NCBI RefSeq assembly: GCF_943913695.1
Contig: NZ_CALTZE010000101.1
Location: 1 to 14,174 of the forward strand
Length of the DNA: 14,174 nucleotides
Origin: an uncultured Marmoricola sp.
GTDB taxonomy: Bacteria; Actinomycetota; Actinomycetes; Propionibacteriales; Nocardioidaceae
Direction of reading: 5' to 3'
The number at the start of each line of letters is the position of its first letter. The first letter of the stretch is position 1. The position numbers and the translations under genes were made by a program. The notes below the pieces were generated by a model. The model saw only the letters and a program-made list of their open reading frames with translations. It was not told the origin of the DNA and did no database searches. This document shows positions 1 through 5,673 of this stretch, piece by piece.

Positions 1-1
1 C

Positions 2-70
2 GAGCGGCTGCTCGATCCCGCGCTCACCCCGACCCCCACCCGCCCCATACCCCCCGGCAAGGACGACTGA
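2..70 (+). CDS. C-terminal tail of a MarR-type regulator (partial, copy 2)
   Basis: The frame is open from the left edge and reads 22 codons to a TGA at 68-70. The peptide begins ERLLDPALTP and ends GKDD. It matches the last 22 residues of the MarR protein encoded at 117-617 on the other strand except for two changes: Ser to Pro (base 35 against 152) and Thr to Pro (base 53 against 134). Nothing upstream is visible, so I cannot say whether a full second gene exists. The near identity, with both differences being C inside C-runs and both changing the protein, is at least as well explained by a fold-back assembly artefact as by a real paralogue. Confidence 0.35.
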   Translation, partial: ERLLDPALTPTPTRPIPPGKDD

Positions 71-118
71 TGACCACCACCCCCGACGTCGGCCCCGACG
101 TCGGGGGTGGTGGTCATC
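69..118 (-). terminator. Strong hairpin after the MarR stop codon
   Basis: A 24-bp perfectly paired stem (69-92 with 95-118) with a 2-base centre starts at the MarR stop codon. The inner part is itself repetitive: CCCCGACGTCGG occurs twice in tandem at 81-92 and 93-104. There is no T-run, as is usual for actinobacterial hairpin terminators. It could serve transcription arriving from either side. Such a stem is also a known substrate for polymerase fold-back, which bears on the origin of the larger inverted repeat. Confidence 0.6.
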
Positions 119-617
119 AGTCGTCCTTGCCGGTGGGTATGGGGCGGGTGGAGGTCGGGGTGAGCGCGGGATCGAGCAGCCGCTCGACGAGGTCGTCGAC
201 GAGCGCGGTCGCACGGCGTACGTCGTCAGCCGGCCAGTCCTGCAGCCGGTCGGCCAGGCGCCGGGCGAGGGCCTCGCGCACCTCGGCCAGGCGCTCGCGG
301 CCGAGGTCGCTGATCGAGACCAGCTCGGCCCGGCCGTCGTCGGGGTCGGTGGCGCGCTCGACCAGCCCGCCCTCGTCAAGAGCGCCGAGCTGACGGCTGA
401 CGACCGACGGGCCGCAGCCGAGCCGGGCCGCGATGTGGCCGGGGCGCATCGCGCCGTGGGTGTGGAGCATCCCCAGCAGCACGACGTCACCGCGGCGGAG
501 CTCGCCGGCGACGCCGGTCCACTCCGTGCCGTGGAGCTTCAGCGCCCGGTGGAAGCGCAGCAGCGTCTCGACCAGCTCGCCGACCGCGTGCTCGCGCCCC
601 ACCTGCATCGTTGACAT
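117..617 (-). CDS. MarR-family transcriptional regulator
   Basis: This 166-residue protein has the size and layout of a dimeric MarR winged-helix DNA-binding regulator. The N-terminal dimerisation helix is followed by the wHTH at about residues 45-110: helix-turn-helix around RPGHIAARLGCGPSVVSRQL, then the wing with the family's DPDDGR turn, then a C-terminal dimerisation helix (LADRLQDWPADD). The ligand and target genes cannot be read from the sequence. The ATG at 617 lies in the centre of a perfect palindrome, which suggests autoregulation; a second ATG at 608 (Met4) is possible. Neither has a close Shine-Dalgarno sequence; the nearest purine stretch is GAGAG at 629-633. The gene follows the ferritin-like gene on the same strand after a 56-bp gap and ends in a strong hairpin. 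The last 22 codons are duplicated in inverted orientation at the left edge. Confidence 0.9.
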   Translation of the reverse strand: MSTMQVGREHAVGELVETLLRFHRALKLHGTEWTGVAGELRRGDVVLLGMLHTHGAMRPGHIAARLGCGPSVVSRQLGALDEGGLVERATDPDDGRAELVSISDLGRERLAEVREALARRLADRLQDWPADDVRRATALVDDLVERLLDPALTPTSTRPIPTGKDD

Positions 618-628
618 GCGTCAACGAT
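607..628. promoter_or_regulatory. Palindromic operator over the MarR start codon
   Basis: The 9-bp arms ATCGTTGAC (607-615) and GTCAACGAT (620-628) are perfect inverted repeats around a 4-base centre that holds the start codon. Length and position fit a MarR-type dimer site that would block both initiation of transcription and start-codon access. Autoregulation is inferred from placement and from the usual behaviour of the family. Confidence 0.6.
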
Positions 629-639
629 CTCTCAATAGT
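611..639 (+). promoter_or_regulatory. Candidate sigma-70 type promoter pointing right
   Basis: A perfect TTGACA (611-616) is followed after exactly 17 bp by AATAGT (634-639), which matches 4 of 6 bases of the -10 consensus. No gene on the + strand lies just downstream; transcription would run antisense into the ferritin-like gene. Because the -35 is also part of the palindrome at 607-628, it may be incidental. Confidence 0.35.
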
Positions 640-654
640 TGTCCTATGGCAACT
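637..654. promoter_or_regulatory. Second, imperfect operator-like inverted repeat
   Basis: AGTTG (637-641) and CAACT (650-654) frame an imperfect inner palindrome. On the minus strand this reads AGTTGCC, ATA, GGACAACT, resembling the TTGCC/GGCAA-type sites I recall for some MarR regulators. Its centre is 28 bp from that of the first palindrome. It lies in an AT-rich patch that is unusual for this window. Confidence 0.4.
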
Positions 655-673
655 TAAGTCGCTGTGATCCGGG

Positions 674-1435
674 TCACGAGGCCAGGCCGAGGTCGGCCAT
701 GCGGCGAGCGTGGTTCTCCGTCAGCCGGCTGAACATCCGCGCCAGGGCGGCCAGGTCCATGCCCGGGCGGTCGACGCCCCCGGCCAGCAGCGCGGCCAGC
801 GAGTCGCGCTCGGCCGCCACCCGCTGGGCCTGCGAGAGCGCCTCGCCCATGAGCCTGCGGCCCCACAGCGCCAGGCGTCCCCCGACCCGGGGGTCGGCCT
901 CGATCGCGCGGCGTACGCGGTCGACGACGAAGTCGGCGTAGCCGGCGTGCGCCAGCGAGGAGGTGATCAGCTCACGGGTCTCGGCGTCGAGGAACGCCGC
1001 GATCTCGACGTAGAAGTCGGCGGCGAGGCCGTCGCCGACGTAGGCCTTGACGAGTCCCTCCAGCCAGTCCGACGGAGCGGTCGAGGCGTGGAAGACCTCG
1101 AAGGGCCGCCGGAAGGGCTCCATGGAGGTCACGGGGTCGGCGCCGAGCTCGGTGATCCGGTCGAGCATCGGCTGGATCAGCCCGAACTGCACCGTGGCCA
1201 TGCGGGCCAGCGCGAGCTTGTCGGGCAGCGTCGGCGCGAGCCGGGCGTCGTCGGTGAGCCGGTCGAAGGCGGCGATCTCGCCGTAGCTGATCGCCCCCAG
1301 CAGGTCGACCACGGCGGCGCGGTAGTCGGGGTCGTCGAAGACGACCGAGGTCGCGCTGAGAGCGGTCGCGGACGCTGCGGCGGAGTCGTGCTCGGGAGCC
1401 GTCGATGGGGCAGGATAGGGCGACGGTTCGGTCAT
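674..1435 (-). CDS. Ferritin-like / MiaE-like fold protein
   Basis: The protein has 253 residues with a disordered Ala/Ser/Pro-rich first 30, then a mostly helical body resembling the actinobacterial ferritin-like proteins annotated as MiaE-like. Recognisable stretches are YGEIAAFDRL (51-60), HASTAPSDWLEGLVKAYVGD (116-135), DFYVEIAAFLDAETREL (140-156) and RLALWGRRLMGEALSQAQR (187-205). Glutamates 53, 144 and 198 sit in the helices where such folds carry metal ligands. The ExxH pairs of true MiaE or ferritin-like diiron enzymes are not seen: the second helix reads MATVQFGLIQ. Activity is therefore uncertain, and a tRNA hydroxylase role should not be assumed. It is divergent from the RhlE helicase, the same pairing as Rv3210c/Rv3211 in M. 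tuberculosis (from memory). It has a TAGGGT box 6 nt before the ATG, suggesting a leaderless mRNA. Confidence 0.8.
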   Translation of the reverse strand: MTEPSPYPAPSTAPEHDSAAASATALSATSVVFDDPDYRAAVVDLLGAISYGEIAAFDRLTDDARLAPTLPDKLALARMATVQFGLIQPMLDRITELGADPVTSMEPFRRPFEVFHASTAPSDWLEGLVKAYVGDGLAADFYVEIAAFLDAETRELITSSLAHAGYADFVVDRVRRAIEADPRVGGRLALWGRRLMGEALSQAQRVAAERDSLAALLAGGVDRPGMDLAALARMFSRLTENHARRMADLGLAS

Positions 1436-1591
1436 GGGCGCACCCTACCGATAGACTCAGGAGCAGGTCGCTGGCTCGATGCCCCCTGGATCGGCCGCCC
1501 TGGACTCGCTTCCGGATGCTCGCCGGCGATCGCTTTCCTACGCACATGCTCGCCTGGCACGCCCCAGGCGCCACACAGAACAGGCAGCATC
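1436..1591 (+). other. Upstream leader region of the RhlE helicase
   Basis: This 156-bp region lies between divergent genes and probably carries both promoters and a roughly 130-nt helicase 5' leader if TAGACT (1452-1457) is its -10. Two features stand out. CGCCTGG (1551-1557) and CCAGGCG (1564-1570) form a perfect 7-bp stem with a 6-nt loop, 21 nt before the helicase start. The 9-mer ATGCTCGCC occurs twice, at 1516-1524 and 1546-1554. Long structured leaders are known for cold-regulated DEAD-box helicase genes; applying that here is inference. A short frame from 1546 (MLAWHAPG...) ends at 1611, overlapping the helicase start out of frame. Confidence 0.35.
1442..1447 (-). promoter_or_regulatory. 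-10 box (TAGGGT) of a probable leaderless promoter
   Basis: On the minus strand TAGGGT is followed by GCGCCC and the ATG at 1435. The 6-nt gap would put transcription start at about the A of the start codon. The MaoC gene has the same box and spacing. A + strand counterpart, TAGACT at 1452-1457, could serve the divergent helicase. Confidence 0.5.
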
Positions 1592-3064
1592 CTGACCACC
1601 ACCTTCCGTGAGCTCGGGGTCATCCCCGAGATCGCCGACGCCCTCGAGCGCGCCGGCATCGTCCACCCCTTCCCGATCCAGGAGATGACCCTCTCCATCG
1701 CGCTGATGGGCACCGACCTGATCGGCCAGGCGCGCACCGGCACCGGCAAGACCCTCGCCTTCGGCATCCCCGTGCTGCAGCGCAGCGTCGCCCCCCACGA
1801 CCCCGACTACGCCGAGCTCGTCGCCGCCGGCAAGCCGCAGGCGCTCGTCGTGGCGCCGACCCGCGAGCTCGCGCTGCAGGTCAGCGCCGACCTCAGCCTG
1901 GCCGGCAAGGACCGCGGCATCCGCGTGCTGACGGTCTACGGCGGCGTCCCCTACGAGGGCCAGCTCGACGCCCTCGCGAGCGGAGTCGACGTCGTCGTCG
2001 GCACCCCTGGACGCCTCATCGACCTGATGGACCGGCGCGCCCTCGACATCTCCCACGTGAAGTCGCTGGTGCTCGACGAGGCCGACGAGATGCTCGACCT
2101 CGGCTTCCTGCCCGACGTCGAGAAGCTGCTGCGCAACACCCCGGAGACGCGGCAGACCATGCTCTTCTCCGCGACGATGCCCGCCGCGATCGTCGGGCTG
2201 GCGCGGATGCACATGCGCCACCCGATGAACATCCGGGCCGAGTCCAGCGCGGACAACCAGACCGTGCCGGCCACCGCGCAGTTCATCTACCAGGCCCACG
2301 ACCTCGACAAGCCCGAGATGATCGGGCGGCTGCTGCAGGCCGAGGGCGCCGACCTGATGATCGTCTTCACCCGCACCAAGCGGCAGGCCCAGCGCATCGC
2401 CGACGACCTGACCGAGCGCGGCTTCAAGGCCGCCTCGCTGCACGGCGACATGACCCAGGTCGCGCGCGAGAAGGCGATGGCGAAGTTCCGCAACGACGAG
2501 CTCCAGGTCCTCGTCGCCACCGACGTCGCCGCCCGCGGCATCGACGTCACCGGCGTGACCCACGTCGTCAACTACACCTGCCCCGAGGACGACAAGACCT
2601 ACGTCCACCGCATCGGCCGCACCGGCCGCGCCGGCGCCACCGGCATCGCGATCACCTTCGTCGACTGGGCCGACCTGCACCGCTGGAAGATGATCAACAA
2701 GGCGCTCGACCTGCCCTTCGACGAGCCCCTGGAGACCTACTCCAGCTCCGAGCACTTCCTGCACGACCAGGGCATCGTCCCCGGCACCAAGGGCCGGCTC
2801 GTGCCCGAGGGCGAGATCGTCGTACCTCGCCGCGAGCCCAGCGGTCGCGGCGGCAAGGGCGGCTCCGGCGGTCGCGGTGGCGACCGTGGCGGCGACCGCG
2901 GCGGCAAGGGCGGCTCCGGTCGCTCGCGCGGCGGCTCCTCGCAGCAGGCCTCGTCCGCCGGCTCCGCGTCCGACTCCTCCGGCGAGTCCGCCCCCCGCCC
3001 CAAGCGCAACCGTCGCCGCCGGCGTACCCGCGGCGGCAACCCGGCGGGCGACAGCCAGGGCTGA
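1592..3064 (+). CDS. rhlE: DEAD-box ATP-dependent RNA helicase, RhlE type
   Basis: This 490-residue helicase unwinds RNA duplexes in ribosome assembly and mRNA turnover. All core motifs are intact: Q motif FPIQ (27-30), motif I ARTGTGKT (47-54), Ia PTREL (89-93), Ib TPGR (138-141), II DEAD (162-165), III SAT (193-195), V ATDVAARGID (309-318), VI HRIGRTGRAG (339-348). A Gly/Arg-rich tail (about 418-450) and a basic run near 471-480 should bind RNA. The start is unusual. Homologues begin MTTFRELG or similar, and that position here is CTG at 1592. No in-frame ATG, GTG or TTG occurs nearby upstream, and the next ATG (Met32) would remove the Q motif. A weak CAGG lies 7 nt before the CTG. The open frame further upstream runs antisense through the ferritin-like gene and is not coding. 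The gene ends at a palindrome shared with the convergent nuclease gene. Confidence 0.9.
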   Translation: MTTTFRELGVIPEIADALERAGIVHPFPIQEMTLSIALMGTDLIGQARTGTGKTLAFGIPVLQRSVAPHDPDYAELVAAGKPQALVVAPTRELALQVSADLSLAGKDRGIRVLTVYGGVPYEGQLDALASGVDVVVGTPGRLIDLMDRRALDISHVKSLVLDEADEMLDLGFLPDVEKLLRNTPETRQTMLFSATMPAAIVGLARMHMRHPMNIRAESSADNQTVPATAQFIYQAHDLDKPEMIGRLLQAEGADLMIVFTRTKRQAQRIADDLTERGFKAASLHGDMTQVAREKAMAKFRNDELQVLVATDVAARGIDVTGVTHVVNYTCPEDDKTYVHRIGRTGRAGATGIAITFVDWADLHRWKMINKALDLPFDEPLETYSSSEHFLHDQGIVPGTKGRLVPEGEIVVPRREPSGRGGKGGSGGRGGDRGGDRGGKGGSGRSRGGSSQQASSAGSASDSSGESAPRPKRNRRRRRTRGGNPAGDSQG

Positions 3065-3071
3065 CCCCATG

Positions 3072-3116
3072 AGTGCAGTGATCTCGGTCCACCAGGTGGC
3101 CCGAGATCACTGCACT
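3072..3116. repeat. 45-bp palindrome, copy 1 (convergent terminator)
   Basis: AGTGCAGTGATCTCGG (3072-3087) pairs perfectly with 3101-3116. The inner 13 bases (3088-3100) are also palindromic apart from one pair (3088/3100), with A3094 as the centre. It starts 7 bp after the helicase stop and overlaps the stop codon of the nuclease gene (TGA at 3107-3109), so it can act as a two-way terminator. A second copy lies at 4161-4210 in the same orientation: 3074-3121 and 4163-4210 agree at 46 of 48 positions. Confidence 0.9.
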
Positions 3117-4132
3117 GTCGGGTCGACCAGCTCCCAGACGGGGCAGCCGGGGCTGCAGTGGTGCGGCGAGACGGGCACGCCGCGGGATCGCAGCCACCGC
3201 ACCAGGTGGTAGGCCGTCCAGCACGGCCGCCCGAAGACCTGACCCCACCCGAGCCGCACGGTGGCCGCGCCGTCGCCCGCCGCGAGCAGGTCGCGGTCCA
3301 TGTCGCGGTCGCGGCTGTGTGCCGAGGAGTGGAGGAGCGAGCCGTCGAGCTCGACGTACTCGCTCTCGCCCAGCGCCGCATCGCGGTAGACCACTCCGGT
3401 CGGCCCGTGGCCTGTCAGCTGGCGCCGCGCGCGCGGCAGGCCGTGGGCACGCTCGACCGACGTCGCGTATCCGTGCTCGAGGACCGAGCAGGTGCCTTCG
3501 GCGACGTCACGCAGCACCCCCGTGACCCACGCGCGGCGCCTGACCCTCGGCATGGTCCCCAGCGCGGCGAGCAGACGTGCCGCCGTCGTACGCCGTGAGC
3601 CGCACGCCGCGGCGAGGGTCGCGATGACGTCCATCTCGTCGGTCGCGGCCAGCGCGACGGTCAGGACGGCGAGCTCGTAGCGCTGCGCCGGTGGGCTGCG
3701 GTGCCACCCCACCGACTCCTGCAACCGCGCCACCTGGTGCACGCGTACGCCGGGGGGCGGCGTCGGCGGGCGCGAGCGGTCGCGGGCGACCGCCACGTGC
3801 ACGACGCCGTCGCCACGGCCGACCGTGCCTGGTCCGTCGGCCGCGTGCAGCGCGGAGGGTCCCCACAGCGCGGCCGGCCACAGGGCGAGCACACCGATCC
3901 ACGCACGCTGGAGCCAGGTCGGCTCGCCGGTGTGGTCGAGGTAGACACCCGGGTGGCGGGTCGTCCACTCGCGTCGGCGCAGCAGCCGCTTGATGTCGTG
4001 CGGCGCGAGCCCGGCCCCGAGCACCTGGCGTCGTGACACCACGCCTGCCTGGAGGCTGAGCAGCGCCACGACCTCGGCTGGGAGCGACGACGACACGGCA
4101 CGAGCCTGGGCGGCCGCTCGATCGCGCGCCAC
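3107..4132 (-). CDS. AbiEi-type N-domain fused to DUF559-like (PD-(D/E)XK) nuclease
   Basis: This 341-residue protein is of a kind common in actinobacteria. The N-terminus (about 20-70) is the winged-helix domain of AbiEi-like antitoxins (VVSRRQVLGAG, then the RHPGVYL turn). The C-terminal third resembles DUF559/Vsr-like nucleases: SVLEHGY with Glu219, YRDA with Asp251, VELDG with Glu261 and Asp263, RDRDMDRDL (274-282), LGWGQVF (294-300), and a closing CSPGCP. These acidic residues are the likely metal-binding core (inference). No AbiEii-like toxin gene adjoins it, so a classical two-gene AbiE system is not supported. The start is GTG at 4132 without a clear Shine-Dalgarno sequence. The gene alone fills the 1.09-kb unit between two direct copies of a palindrome and interrupts an otherwise conserved rhlE-parA-phosphatase neighbourhood, suggesting it arrived as a cassette. 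Substrate and biological role are unknown. Confidence 0.8.
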   Translation of the reverse strand: MARDRAAAQARAVSSSLPAEVVALLSLQAGVVSRRQVLGAGLAPHDIKRLLRRREWTTRHPGVYLDHTGEPTWLQRAWIGVLALWPAALWGPSALHAADGPGTVGRGDGVVHVAVARDRSRPPTPPPGVRVHQVARLQESVGWHRSPPAQRYELAVLTVALAATDEMDVIATLAAACGSRRTTAARLLAALGTMPRVRRRAWVTGVLRDVAEGTCSVLEHGYATSVERAHGLPRARRQLTGHGPTGVVYRDAALGESEYVELDGSLLHSSAHSRDRDMDRDLLAAGDGAATVRLGWGQVFGRPCWTAYHLVRWLRSRGVPVSPHHCSPGCPVWELVDPTVQ

Positions 4133-4160
4133 CGGCTGCTGCGCAGCTGTGGAAAACCCG

Positions 4161-4210
4161 ACTGCAGCGATCTCGGTCCACCAGGTGGCCCGAGATCACT
4201 GCGCTGTCGG
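4161..4210. repeat. Palindrome, copy 2, upstream of the nuclease gene
   Basis: This copy is centred on A4183 and sits in the same orientation as the copy at 3072-3116. It differs from that copy at two positions, 4168 (C for T) and 4203 (G for A), both of which weaken pairing, so it is the more decayed hairpin. It starts 28 bp upstream of the nuclease GTG and ends 11 bp short of the parA stop codon. It can terminate parA transcription, and it forms the second border of the nuclease cassette. Confidence 0.9.
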
Positions 4211-4221
4211 TGGCCGAGCGG

Positions 4222-4980
4222 CTAGGCGCGGGCGAGCAGCGAGGTGGCGACCTCGCGGTAGGCCTGGGCGCCCTTGTTGGAGCGTGAGGTGCGCAGGATC
4301 GAGCGGCCGGCGGCAGGGGCCTCGGCGAAGCGGATCGACTTGGGGATCGGCGGCTCGATCACGGCCAGGTCGTAGGTCTCGGAGATCGTCTCCAGCACCG
4401 TGCGGGCGTGGTTGGTGCGGCCGTCGTAGAGCGTCGGCAGCACCCCCCAGACCTCCAGGTCGCGGTTGGTGAAGCGTTTGACGTCGTGCACGGTGTCGAG
4501 CAGCTGGCCGACGCCGCGGTGGCTCAGCGTCTCGCACTGCAGCGGCACGAGTACGCCGTCGGCGGCCGTCAGCGCGGCGACTGTCAGGACGCCGAGGGAG
4601 GGCGGGCAGTCGAGCAGCACCCAGTCGTAGTCACCGGCGTCCTCGACCGCGGTGCGGATGACGTATTCGCGGCCGGTGCGGGTCAGCAGGTCGGCCTCGG
4701 CGCGGGCGAGCTCGATGGTCGCCGGCAGCAGGTCGACACCGTCGTCGGTCTCGAGGATCACCTCGGTGGGGTCGAGGCCCTTGGTGAGCACGTGGTGCAC
4801 GGAGGTGTCGAGGTCCTCGGGGTCGATGCCGAGGCTGAAAGTCAGGCACGCCTGCGGGTCGAGGTCGACCAGCAGCACGCGCTGCCCGAGCTCGGCCAGG
4901 GCGGCGCCGAGGGAGGCCACGGTGGTGGTCTTGGCGACCCCACCCTTCTGGTTGGCCACGGCCAGGACGTGAGTGCTCAT
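4222..4980 (-). CDS. ParA/Soj-like P-loop ATPase, orphan (no ParB)
   Basis: This 252-residue protein belongs to the ParA/MinD family. The deviant Walker A box is QKGGVAKTTT (11-20) with the signature Lys12 and Lys17; the switch motif LLVDLDPQ (36-43) holds Asp39 and Asp41; Walker B is in WVLLDCPPSLG; PLQCETLSHRG follows. It is full length for a chromosomal ParA core but lacks the N-terminal DNA-binding domain of plasmid ParA-Ib proteins. No parB gene or parS-like cluster adjoins it, and its context (RhlE, histidine phosphatase) equals that of M. tuberculosis Rv3213c (from memory), which is not the true segregation locus. Its cargo is unknown. The start is ATG at 4980 with GAGGGG a few bases upstream; the region also has CACAAT, a possible weak -10 box. 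The gene is followed by the palindrome at 4161-4210. Confidence 0.88.
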   Translation of the reverse strand: MSTHVLAVANQKGGVAKTTTVASLGAALAELGQRVLLVDLDPQACLTFSLGIDPEDLDTSVHHVLTKGLDPTEVILETDDGVDLLPATIELARAEADLLTRTGREYVIRTAVEDAGDYDWVLLDCPPSLGVLTVAALTAADGVLVPLQCETLSHRGVGQLLDTVHDVKRFTNRDLEVWGVLPTLYDGRTNHARTVLETISETYDLAVIEPPIPKSIRFAEAPAAGRSILRTSRSNKGAQAYREVATSLLARA

Positions 4981-5023
4981 CGCCCCTCATTGTGCCGCAC
5001 GCCCACCAGCCTCCCGACCCCCG

Positions 5024-5656
5024 TCACCACGTGGGACGCGGCCCCCCGAAGGGCATCTCCAACGCCTCCGGCCCGAAGCCGGTCACGTCGGCCAGCAGCC
5101 ACTCGTCGTGCAGCAGCAGCGCGGCCGACGCCGGCCGCATCACCAGCCACAGCCACCGGCCCTCGGCCTCCCCCGCGAAGACCGCGCGGGCGAGCACCTC
5201 CTGGCCTCCCTGCTCCCCGTCGACCAGCCACAGGGGTACGGCGCGTCCCCCGGCGCGCACGTGCACGGCCGGCGGTCCGTTGCTGATCTGCGGCCCCGGG
5301 TCGTCGTACGCCGTGCCGCTGCAGCGGGCGCCGAGGCCCACGCCGGGCTCCTCGGAGACCACGGTGACCTCGACCTCGCCGTCGAGGTCGCTGGTGCCGA
5401 CGGTCGTGGTGACCGTCGCGCGGACCCGGCCGTCGCCGACGCAGCCGAAGTCGGCGACCGACCACCCCGGGCTCATCGGCCAAGGCAGGTAGGTCGGCAT
5501 GTCCTCGATGCGGGTCACGAGCTCGGCGAAGGACTCGTAGTCGGCCCGGTCGGGCCGCCACAGCGGCTCGGTGCGGCCGTGCAGGGTGCACGCGAAGCTC
5601 TCGCCCTCACCGGTGACCGGTGAGGTGCAGCGGGGGCACGACGCCGCGAGCGACAC
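5024..5656 (-). CDS. DUF6758-family zinc-ribbon protein
   Basis: The 210-residue protein resembles the actinobacterial DUF6758 family (recognised from memory). The N-terminus has a zinc-ribbon-like set: CPRC (7-10), then C23 and H26 in FACTLHG. Family-like stretches include LPWPMSPGWSVADFGCVGDG, EEPGVGLGARCSG, VPLWLVDG, AVFAGEAEGRWLWLV and LLLHDEWLLADV. No transmembrane segment is seen, and the function is unknown. The start is GTG at 5656, directly before the zinc ribbon as in homologues, with a TATCCT box 7 nt upstream and no Shine-Dalgarno, predicting a leaderless transcript. It lies 17 bp downstream of the histidine phosphatase stop and 43 bp upstream of parA on the same strand, so read-through into parA is plausible. 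Confidence 0.82.
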   Translation of the reverse strand: MSLAASCPRCTSPVTGEGESFACTLHGRTEPLWRPDRADYESFAELVTRIEDMPTYLPWPMSPGWSVADFGCVGDGRVRATVTTTVGTSDLDGEVEVTVVSEEPGVGLGARCSGTAYDDPGPQISNGPPAVHVRAGGRAVPLWLVDGEQGGQEVLARAVFAGEAEGRWLWLVMRPASAALLLHDEWLLADVTGFGPEALEMPFGGPRPTW

Positions 5657-5663
5657 GAGCCGA

Positions 5664-5669
5664 AGGATA
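5664..5669 (-). promoter_or_regulatory. -10 box (TATCCT) of a probable leaderless promoter
   Basis: TATCCT on the minus strand is separated by 7 nt from the GTG at 5656, and no purine-rich ribosome site lies between. The box overlaps the end of the phosphatase gene region, giving the DUF6758-parA pair its own promoter. Confidence 0.45.
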
Positions 5670-5673
5670 GGGC

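Larger units (their letters stand above)
1..186. repeat. Near-perfect 93-bp inverted repeat at the left edge
   Basis: Bases 1-93 are the reverse complement of 94-186 with no spacer. Pairing position i with 187-i gives only two mismatches, 35/152 and 53/134. The repeat covers the last 22 codons of the MarR gene in both orientations plus the hairpin between them, and it is cut by the window edge, so its full length is unknown. Confidence 0.9.

Noticed and set aside
710..1591. Open frame extending the helicase about 290 codons upstream
   Set aside because: It runs antisense through the ferritin-like gene and gives low-complexity protein. The RhlE family begins right at the CTG at 1592.
1405..1611. 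68-codon frame overlapping the ferritin-like start and the helicase start
   Set aside because: No ribosome site, no homology, Arg-rich shadow composition; only the short part from 1546 is kept as a speculative leader.
1538..3070. Long minus-strand open frame (510 codons) opposite the helicase
   Set aside because: Repetitive Gly/Ala/Val/Asp composition typical of the antisense of G+C-rich genes; no recognisable domain.
4148..4156. TGTGGAAAA, a near match to a DnaA box, close to a parA-like gene
   Set aside because: Only one site with a mismatch, no cluster, no parB, dnaA or gyrB nearby; not an origin.
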